From Planctomycetaceae bacterium (lineage in GTDB: Bacteria; Planctomycetota; UBA1135; GCA-002686595), in the NCBI GenBank assembly GCA_013360535.1, contig JABWBL010000247.1:1-5783 (forward strand): a stretch of DNA of 5,783 nt, given 5' to 3'. Of this stretch, positions 1 to 4,647 are shown piece after piece. The stretch's first letter is position 1. Every line of letters begins with the position of its first letter. The notes under the pieces were generated by a model. The model was not told where the DNA came from, made no database searches, and saw nothing but the letters and a program-made list of their open reading frames with translations. Made by a program: the position numbers and the translations under genes.

Positions 1-1
1 C

Positions 2-202
2 TTCGGGCCGGGCGGCGTGCGCGAGATCGCTTGGGTGCAGCTGCCGCTCGTCGGCGCGGACCGCGGCAGCGCTCGCTCCGACGGTTCGGTCGTGTTCGCG
101 GCTCCCGGGGCGCTGCTTCACCTCGATGCGAGCGGCGCTCCCGCCGCAGGACAGGGTGGCCTCGACTTCGCCGTCGATCTGGAGTTCGTGCGCTGGCCCT
201 GA
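2..202 (+). CDS. C-terminal fragment of an unrecognised protein
   Basis: An open frame enters from the left edge and stops at TGA 200-202, giving 66 visible residues. The visible part begins FGPGGVREIAW and ends LEFVRWP. It is rich in Gly, Ala, Asp and Leu with alternating hydrophobic stretches (VQLPLV, GSVVFAAPGALLHL, LDFAVDLEFV), which suggests a beta-strand-rich C-terminal domain. I see no catalytic motif, membrane segment or recognisable family signature. A GTG at 17 could be read as a start, but the frame is open to the window edge, so a longer protein cut by the window is more likely. It converges with the minus-strand regulator, and the 126-base gap between them holds two hairpins. Function unknown; I am only moderately sure this is coding. 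Confidence 0.5.
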   Translation, partial: FGPGGVREIAWVQLPLVGADRGSARSDGSVVFAAPGALLHLDASGAPAAGQGGLDFAVDLEFVRWP

Positions 203-230
203 AGCCGCCGCGCGGGCCCGGCGGTGCTCA

Positions 231-255
231 GAGACCGTGAAGAAATCGCGGTCTC
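231..255. terminator. Strong hairpin in convergent gap, likely bidirectional terminator
   Basis: Arms GAGACCGTGA (231-240) and TCGCGGTCTC (246-255) pair over 10 bp with one T-G wobble, around a 5-base loop AGAAA. It sits 28 bases after the stop of the left-hand gene and about 73 bases beyond the stop of the convergent regulator gene. There is no T-run on either side, so it is not a textbook intrinsic terminator. Its place between two converging genes still favours transcription termination or 3'-end protection. Confidence 0.5.
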
Positions 256-262
256 GTCGTCC

Positions 263-284
263 GCGCCGCCCTGCGGTGCGGCGC
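263..284. terminator. Second GC-rich hairpin in convergent gap
   Basis: Arms GCGCCGC (263-269) and GCGGCGC (278-284) form a perfect 7-bp all-GC stem with an 8-base loop (CCTGCGGT). It lies 8 bases after the first hairpin and before the regulator stop at 329. It may work with the first hairpin to end transcription from both sides. In DNA this GC-rich a 7-bp GC stem can arise by chance, so confidence is low, and no T-run follows on either strand. Confidence 0.3.
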
Positions 285-328
285 AACACGCATTCCGACA
301 GTTCGTAGCCTCACTTCTTCACGAGCTC

Positions 329-1654
329 TCAGACGAGCTTGATGTCGTACTTGCGCATCCGGCGCCAGAGCGTCGTTCGGCTGATGCCGAGCTCCCGGGC
401 GGCCTTGTCCAGCCGGCCGGGGTTGCGCTGCACGGCGCGGACGACGACCTGGTACTCGCGATCGCCGAGGTGCTCGGCGATGCCGTGGTCCTCGCTCAAG
501 CTCGATTGCCGCAGCGAGCGCTCGAGGCACTCGAGGGTGAGCTCGCCGTCGACCGCGAACGTGGCGGCGTTCGACAGCGCGGCGAAGAGCTGGGACACGT
601 TGCGGGGGAAGTGCTGGGTCGAGAGGCGGTCGATCACACCCGGTTGCAGGCGCAGGCTGCGTCCGTGCTCGCTGGCGTGCGTTTCGACGAAGACCGCGAC
701 CAGGCCGGGCAGGTCCTCGCGGCGCTGGGCGAGCGAGGGCATGTACAGCGTCGCCGCTTCCCGGAGCCGGTCGAGGGCCGAGGTCAGGCGCCCTGCATGG
801 AACAGCTCGGCCGGAGATTGCTCGCAGGAGAGGATCAAGCGGCACTCGAGCTCGTAGACGCGCCCTCCGGCGGGCATGCGGCGCGAGGCGAGCGTCTCGC
901 CCAGCCGGGCCTGAACGGAGGGGGAGCAGAACTCGAGGCCCGCCAGATGGACGGTGCCGGCGCCGACACGCTCCAGGGCGCCGCGCCGCCGCCGTCCGCC
1001 GGGAGTCTCGTGGCCGAAGAGCGCTGACTCGAGCTCGCTCTCCTGCAGGGTCCGGGCGTCGATGACGATGAATTCCTCGTTGCGGCGCCGACCCGAGTAG
1101 TGGATCGAGCGGGCGAGGTAGCGGCAGCCGCTGCCGGGTTCGGCGTGCAGCAGGAGCGTGTCTTCCGTGTCGCACACGCGCCGTACGGCGGTGACCAGCG
1201 CGTGCATGCGCGGGCTCTCGGCGACGAGGTTGTGCATGTCGTAGCGTGCGCGCAGCTCGCTGTGCAGCGCATGCAGCTCGGATTCCAGGCGCCGCCGCGT
1301 CAGGATCGCGCGCACACGCGCGAGGATCTCCTTCGACTTGAGCGGCTTCATCAGGTAGTCGCTCGCCCCCAGTGCCATCGCGTCGATGGCGCCGTCGAGG
1401 CTGCCGAAGCCGGTCATCAGCATCACGTCCGTGCCAGGGTGCAGGCGGCGCACCTCGCGCAGGAACTCGATGCCATCCATGCCGGGCATGCGGATGTCGC
1501 TCAGGACGAGCGCGTGGGGGTCACCTTCGAGGGCACGCAGGCCCTCGGACGCTGCTTGCGCCTTGGTGACCGGGAAACCCTCCGAGCCGAGCACCTCCGC
1601 GAGGGTCTCGAGCACGAGGGGTTCGTCGTCGACGATGAGGATCTTGTCCAGCAT
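329..1654 (-). CDS. NtrC-like response regulator with degenerate AAA+ domain
   Basis: A 441-residue protein with the NtrC layout: receiver, AAA+ domain, Fis-type helix-turn-helix. The receiver (about 3-120) looks functional: acidic pair D9/D10, phospho-acceptor D53 in LSDIRMPGMDG, T81 and K103. A helical linker follows (about 120-140). The AAA+ region (about 142-365) aligns with sigma54 activators through SIHYSGRR, ESALFGHE, RREDLPGL and FPRNVSQL, but its active motifs are gone. Walker A is AEPGSGCR with Cys177 for Lys. GAFTGA is missing after LFGHE. Walker B is VHLAGLE instead of the usual LFLDEI. The sensor II Arg is Ser354. The C-terminal helix-turn-helix (about 415-438, AARELGISRTTLWRRM) is canonical. 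The start is the ATG just before the KILIVDDE strand; reading further upstream would overlap the Nudix gene with Arg/Ala-rich sequence. It lies 74 bases after the Nudix stop, with no strong ribosome binding site and no histidine kinase in view. Family assignment is secure; loss of ATPase and sigma54 activity is inferred. Confidence 0.93.
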   Translation of the reverse strand: MLDKILIVDDEPLVLETLAEVLGSEGFPVTKAQAASEGLRALEGDPHALVLSDIRMPGMDGIEFLREVRRLHPGTDVMLMTGFGSLDGAIDAMALGASDYLMKPLKSKEILARVRAILTRRRLESELHALHSELRARYDMHNLVAESPRMHALVTAVRRVCDTEDTLLLHAEPGSGCRYLARSIHYSGRRRNEEFIVIDARTLQESELESALFGHETPGGRRRRGALERVGAGTVHLAGLEFCSPSVQARLGETLASRRMPAGGRVYELECRLILSCEQSPAELFHAGRLTSALDRLREAATLYMPSLAQRREDLPGLVAVFVETHASEHGRSLRLQPGVIDRLSTQHFPRNVSQLFAALSNAATFAVDGELTLECLERSLRQSSLSEDHGIAEHLGDREYQVVVRAVQRNPGRLDKAARELGISRTTLWRRMRKYDIKLV

Positions 1655-1713
1655 GGGGGGGCGGCTGGTGTCGTCAGGGCTGACCGGTCCCAACGACCCG
1701 AGTGTTGTAACGG

Positions 1714-1740
1714 CGGAGTTGGGAGGCCTCAAGAACTCCG
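1714..1740. repeat. Inverted repeat spanning the Nudix stop codon
   Basis: Perfect 7-bp arms CGGAGTT (1714-1720) and AACTCCG (1734-1740) flank a 13-base loop that itself contains the palindrome GAGGCCTC. The element covers the Nudix stop codon (1729-1731) and the start of the gap before the regulator. It could be a weak transcript hairpin that tunes readthrough into the regulator, or a protein-binding palindrome. No T-run follows, so a full terminator is unlikely. Confidence 0.35.
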
Positions 1741-2292
1741 AGAGCGTAGATCGCGCTGAAGTCGCACGAGCGCGATGTAGGACTTCGCATCTTCGAAACA
1801 CGCTTCGAGCGCGCGCTCGAGCGGCAGCCGCACGAGGTCGAGCTCTTCGTCCGCGTCCGCGCTGAGCCTCCCTGCACCCGCGGCCACGAGCCCCGTGGCG
1901 ACGAACAGATGCAGCTCCTCCGAGCAGAATCCTGGAGCCGGGAAGAACGCGCCCAGGGAGCGCAGCTCTCCGGCGCGCAGGCCGGTCTCCTCCTCGAGCT
2001 CTCGGCGAGCGGCTTCCATCGGCGCCTCGCCGGGCTCGAGCCGTCCGGCGGGAATCTCGAGCAGCTCGCGCCCCACGGCGTGGCGGTACTGGCGCACGAG
2101 CGTGACGGAACCGTCGTCCCACAGCGGCAGGATGCCGGCGGCGCCGGGGTGCCGGACGATCGCGAGGTCCTGCTCGAGGCCGCTGGGAAGCCGGATGCGC
2201 TCCCGGACGACCTCGAACACTCGCCCGCGAAAGAGCGACTCGCTCGAAAGCAGTCGAGCGGAGTGTGCCTCGTGTCGTTCGTCAGTGGACAT
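1729..2292 (-). CDS. Nudix hydrolase, ADP-ribose pyrophosphatase type
   Basis: A 187-residue Nudix hydrolase, the normal size for the ADP-ribose pyrophosphatase (NudF-like) group. That group cleaves ADP-ribose or related nucleotide sugars to AMP and a sugar phosphate in the cytoplasm, using Mg2+. The complete Nudix box GX5EX7REUXEEXGU lies at residues 83-105, with GRLEPGE at its start and REELEEETGL-like catalytic helix residues R97, E98, E101 and E102. Before it are VRQYRHAVG (66-74) and LLEIPAG (77-83), typical of ADP-ribose hydrolases. After it comes a Pro-Gly turn, FFPAPGF, with Pro120 15 residues past the box, another mark of this subgroup. The start is the ATG at 2292 (MSTDERHE); an in-frame ATG 29 residues upstream would add a Pro/Arg-rich leader with no family match. 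It is first in a probable two-gene unit with the regulator downstream. The exact substrate (ADP-ribose, ADP-glucose or other) cannot be fixed by eye. Confidence 0.93.
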   Translation of the reverse strand: MSTDERHEAHSARLLSSESLFRGRVFEVVRERIRLPSGLEQDLAIVRHPGAAGILPLWDDGSVTLVRQYRHAVGRELLEIPAGRLEPGEAPMEAARRELEEETGLRAGELRSLGAFFPAPGFCSEELHLFVATGLVAAGAGRLSADADEELDLVRLPLERALEACFEDAKSYIALVRLQRDLRSRSS

Positions 2293-2364
2293 CGGACAGT
2301 TCCGGCGGGCCGGGGGCCCAGTGTTCAACCTGGAAAACAACCGCGCGGGCGGGCGCGCGCAGTC

Positions 2365-2381
2365 CGTTGGAGTTCCCAACG
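2365..2381. promoter_or_regulatory. Palindrome upstream of the Nudix gene, possible operator
   Basis: CGTTGGAGTTCCCAACG is a perfect 6-bp inverted repeat (CGTTGG / CCAACG) with a 5-base spacer, 73 bases before the Nudix start, inside the 133-base non-coding gap. The right part, TCCCAACG (2374-2381), recurs in the same orientation at 1688-1695 in the gap before the regulator. The spacing suits a dimeric helix-turn-helix regulator. The assignment as an operator is inference; I could not define a clear -35/-10 or -24/-12 promoter next to it. Confidence 0.3.
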
Positions 2382-2425
2382 AATTTCGTCGCGATTCCCG
2401 CTCCGCGCGCAGGAGTCCAAGCGGC

Positions 2426-2728
2426 CTACCGGTCCGCCCAGTCGCTCGATTCCGCCGAGCGGCGGGCGCCCGGACGGCGCGGCGCCTCGGGAGCGGTCTG
2501 GATCATCCGGTCGAGACCGGCGATGAAGGCGACGATCGAGTTCGCCACATCCCCGCGCCCGTTGTCGTTGGCGAGCTGGGCGAAATCGCGCAGCCGCTTG
2601 TGGATCTTGGGAGCTTCGCGCATCACGGCCTGATCCGGGCGCGACGCCGAGGAGGCCTTGTTGCGGAGGGTTTCGATCTTGGCTTGAAGTGCCGCGATCC
2701 GTTCTTCGTCGGAACGACGTTCGACCAT
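2426..2728 (-). CDS. Small protein of unknown function, 100 residues
   Basis: I do not recognise this family. The 100-residue product starts MVERRSDEERIAALQAKIE. It has an amphipathic, coiled-coil-like helix at about residues 6-28 (ERIAALQAKIETL), then a second helical stretch at about 40-77 (KIHKRLRDFAQLAND, VANSIVAFIAGLDRMIQ), and ends in a Pro/Arg/Ser-rich, probably disordered tail (78-100). There is no signal peptide, membrane span or metal-binding cluster. The start is the ATG at 2728. The frame stays open further upstream, but that stretch is Pro/Ala/Ser-rich and looks non-coding, while the helical character begins right after this Met. No clear Shine-Dalgarno is present. It reads toward the Nudix gene 133 bases away and is divergent from hpt. 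It may form a small helical bundle or a protein-binding adaptor. That it is coding rests on composition and heptad-like patterning, not homology. Confidence 0.6.
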   Translation of the reverse strand: MVERRSDEERIAALQAKIETLRNKASSASRPDQAVMREAPKIHKRLRDFAQLANDNGRGDVANSIVAFIAGLDRMIQTAPEAPRRPGARRSAESSDWADR

Positions 2729-3047
2729 GGAATCGGAGTGGAGAGTTGGAGGCTTGCAGTCCGGCGCGCGGGGAGCGCGTGCCTGGGACCATGAGCGCCG
2801 CGCATTCGAGCGCGCCCTTTGCGAGTGGGCGCACGGCGGATGCGTGTCGGAGGCAGCCTGTGGCCCCTGGGGGGTGGCTTGGCTGAGCGAGCAGGAGCGG
2901 TGGACTCCGACGGCAAACAGGCTAGCACCGATTCCGCGGGGCACCAGCCCGGTGGCGTCGGGAGCCCGCTCCAAGTACCCTGTTCCGCTCGCTCCGGCCT
3001 GCGGCGACCGCCCGGCAGGGCCCACGAGCGAGAACTTGGGGCTCCCC
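2729..3047. other. Divergent non-coding region between small ORF and hpt
   Basis: 319 bases between two divergent starts. Promoters for both sides should lie here, but I see no convincing -35/-10 pair and no GG-N10-GC sigma54 element at a sensible place. It holds a 6-bp inverted repeat, GCGCCC (2812-2817) / GGGCGC (2827-2832), with a 9-base loop, and a C4-T-G4 mini-palindrome at 2864-2872. Frames open across it on both strands encode only Pro/Ala/Arg-rich sequence. Nothing in it is recognisable as an RNA gene or riboswitch. Confidence 0.5.
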
Positions 3048-3593
3048 GTGCATCAGGACGTCGAAACCATCCTCTTCGACGAGGCGCAGATCCGCCTCGG
3101 CATCGACCGCGTCGCCTCCGAGGTGACCGCGGCCTACCGGGGCCGCCCGTTCACGGTCGTCAGCGTGCTCAAGGGCAGCTGCGTCTTCGCCTCGGACCTG
3201 ATCCGGCGCATCCCGATCCCCCTGGAGCTCGCCTTCGTCAGCGCGTCGAGCTACGGCGACGGCACGCAGTCGGGCCAGCTGCACTTGAACTTCTTCCCGG
3301 CCGAGAGCGAGATCGCGGGTCGCAACCTGCTGCTTGTCGACGACATCCTCGACACCGGCAGGACCCTCTCGCGCCTCGTGGGCGAGATGAAGCGTCGCGG
3401 CGCCGCCGAGGTGCGCACGTGCGTGTTCCTCGACAAGCCCTCGCGCCGCGCCGTTCCGTTCCAGGCCGAGTTCCGCGCCTTCGAGGTCGCCGACCTGTTC
3501 GTCGTGGGCTACGGGCTCGACTTCGCGGGGCACTACCGCAACCTGCCCTACGTCGGCGCCCTCAAGCGCGAGTGCTACGAGAAGCGCGCGTAG
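3048..3593 (+). CDS. hpt: Hypoxanthine phosphoribosyltransferase
   Basis: A 181-residue purine salvage enzyme that joins hypoxanthine (often also guanine) to PRPP to give IMP (GMP) and pyrophosphate in the cytoplasm. All family landmarks are present in order: the VLKGS loop (40-44) that contacts pyrophosphate; the mobile SSYGDGT loop (67-73); the PRPP-binding motif LLLVDDILDTGRTL (94-107), with acidic pair D98/D99 and D102 as the likely general base; FLDKPSRR (127-134), with K130 expected to hold the purine; and VGYGLDFAGHYRNLPYVG (153-170), which closes the base pocket. The length fits bacterial Hpt (about 180). I chose GTG 3048 because family similarity begins just after it. An in-frame TTG at 3036 is possible. 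A much longer frame back to ATG 2727 would add about 107 residues of low-complexity sequence and is rejected. No strong Shine-Dalgarno is seen. It is the first gene of the plus-strand block, 46 bases before the pseudouridine synthase. Confidence 0.96.
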   Translation: MHQDVETILFDEAQIRLGIDRVASEVTAAYRGRPFTVVSVLKGSCVFASDLIRRIPIPLELAFVSASSYGDGTQSGQLHLNFFPAESEIAGRNLLLVDDILDTGRTLSRLVGEMKRRGAAEVRTCVFLDKPSRRAVPFQAEFRAFEVADLFVVGYGLDFAGHYRNLPYVGALKRECYEKRA

Positions 3594-3602
3594 TCCGCCG
3601 TC

Positions 3603-3621
3603 GCCCGGGGCAGCGCCGGGC
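3603..3621. repeat. Small hairpin between hpt and the RluA-family gene
   Basis: Arms GCCCGG (3603-3608) and CCGGGC (3616-3621) with a 7-base loop GGCAGCG, 9 bases after the hpt stop and 18 bases before the next start. No T-run follows. It could stabilise or partly terminate the hpt message, or lower translation of the next gene. A chance GC-rich pairing is equally possible. Confidence 0.3.
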
Positions 3622-3639
3622 AGAAGCCGCACCGTTCCC

Positions 3640-4647
3640 GTGATCCAGCCCTACACCGTGCCGCCCGACCAGATCGGCATGGAACTCGACGAGTTCCTGA
3701 GCCGCCTGTATCCCGGCGTCCACAAGCGCGTGCTGCGCCAGCTCGTGCGCGAGGGTCGCGCGAACGTCGGTGGGCAAGCGGTCCACCCGGCCTACCGGCT
3801 GCGCGAGAACGACGTCGTGCTCGTCGACGACGAGGACGAGGAGCTCGTCGGGACCGTCGAGCCCGAGCCGTGGAACGAGCCGATCGAGGTGCTCCACGAG
3901 GACGCGCACGTGCTCGCGATCCTCAAGCCCTCGGGGCTCGCCGTCGAGCCCGACCGCTGGGACGACTCGCGGCCCAACCTGATCGCCGCGTTGCAGGCGG
4001 TTTCCGACGAGCGCGAGGCGGGCGGCACGGGCGAGCCGTTCCGGCCGCGGCTCGTGCACCGGCTCGACCGTGACACGAGTGGCGTGATGGTCGTGGCGAA
4101 GACGGTCGAGGCCGAGCGCGAGCTCGGCGCCGCGTTCGAGGAGGGTCGCGTGTCGAAGCGCTACCTCGCGCTGGTCGAAGGCGAGCACCCGCTCGCCGAC
4201 GGCGAGAGCGAGGAGATCGTGCTCGCGATCGCGGCCGACCCGCGCCGCACGGGCCAGATGTGCGCTCGCAAGGACGGCAAGCAGGCGATCACCGTGGTGC
4301 GCGTCGCCCAGCGCTTCCGCGGGTACACGCTCGTCGAGTGCGAGCCGCGCACGGGCCGCACGCACCAGATCCGCGTCCACATGGCGGCCAAGGGCTTCCC
4401 GCTCGCGGTCGACCCGCTCTACGGCCGCCGCAAGGAACTGCTGCTCTCGGAACTCAAGAGCGGCTACCGCAAGAAGCCCGGACAGGTCGAGACGCCGCTG
4501 ATCGCGCGCCTGACGCTGCACGCGGCGCAACTCGAGATTCCCTCGCTCGTCGAAGCGGGGCAGGTCGTGCGCATCGAGGCGCCGCTGCCGCCCGACTTCG
4601 CGCGCACGCTCAAGCAACTCTCCAAGGTGAGGCCTCCGCGCCGATGA
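3640..4647 (+). CDS. RluA-family rRNA pseudouridine synthase with S4 domain
   Basis: A 335-residue enzyme of the RluA family, which isomerises specific uridines (usually in 23S rRNA, in some members tRNA) to pseudouridine. An N-terminal S4 RNA-binding domain (about 14-65: MELDEFLSRLYPG, RQLVREGRANVGG) is followed by an acidic linker (VDDEDEE, 62-68) and the catalytic domain. Catalytic motifs are clear: HRLDRDTSG at 140-148 with nucleophile Asp143, KRYLALVEG at 173-181, and RTGRTHQIRVH at 237-247. The length and S4 domain resemble RluC/RluD-type members, but the target uridine cannot be read from sequence. GTG 3640 is chosen because PYTVPPDQIG fits the short strand before S4 in this family; ATG 3679 would cut it off. 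The last codon overlaps the truD start (ATGA, 4644-4647), so the two are probably translationally coupled. It has no strong Shine-Dalgarno of its own. Confidence 0.95.
   Translation: MIQPYTVPPDQIGMELDEFLSRLYPGVHKRVLRQLVREGRANVGGQAVHPAYRLRENDVVLVDDEDEELVGTVEPEPWNEPIEVLHEDAHVLAILKPSGLAVEPDRWDDSRPNLIAALQAVSDEREAGGTGEPFRPRLVHRLDRDTSGVMVVAKTVEAERELGAAFEEGRVSKRYLALVEGEHPLADGESEEIVLAIAADPRRTGQMCARKDGKQAITVVRVAQRFRGYTLVECEPRTGRTHQIRVHMAAKGFPLAVDPLYGRRKELLLSELKSGYRKKPGQVETPLIARLTLHAAQLEIPSLVEAGQVVRIEAPLPPDFARTLKQLSKVRPPRR
4624..4632 (+). promoter_or_regulatory. Ribosome binding site for truD
   Basis: AAGGTGAGG lies inside the 3' end of the upstream pseudouridine synthase gene, 11 bases before the truD ATG at 4644. 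It is the most Shine-Dalgarno-like sequence before any start in this window. With the ATGA overlap it supports the chosen truD start and translational coupling. The codons are also coding (Ser-Lys-Val-Arg), so part of the match may be chance. Confidence 0.45.

Noticed and set aside
224..1027. Long plus-strand open frame opposite the regulator
   Set aside because: It is antisense to a gene with clear receiver and helix-turn-helix motifs; its composition (Glu/Ala/Arg/Val-rich, no motifs) is what GC-rich third positions generate on the opposite strand.
329..1654. Treating the regulator as a pseudogene or frameshifted sigma54 activator
   Set aside because: The frame is continuous over 441 residues, flanking family residues align on both sides of each altered motif, and both end domains are intact, so substitution and in-frame deletion fit better than a frameshift.
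1655..2122. Upstream extension of the regulator frame by about 156 residues
   Set aside because: The extension is Arg/Ala-rich, has no domain character and overlaps the well-supported Nudix gene in another frame. The receiver domain begins right after the ATG at 1654.
2727..3047. N-terminal extension of hpt back to ATG 2727
   Set aside because: It would add about 107 residues of Gly/Ala/Pro-rich sequence with no similarity to Hpt; the 181-residue product from GTG 3048 has the normal family size.
2729..3047. sigma54 (-24/-12) or sigma70 promoter in the divergent gap
   Set aside because: A TTGC occurs at 2754-2757 but no GG lies at the required distance before it, and no -35/-10 pair with proper spacing is convincing.
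3562..4617. 351-residue minus-strand open frame opposite the RluA-family gene
   Set aside because: Shadow of the codon bias of the real gene: repetitive Leu/Ala/Arg/Asp/His sequence with no motif, opposite intact catalytic motifs.
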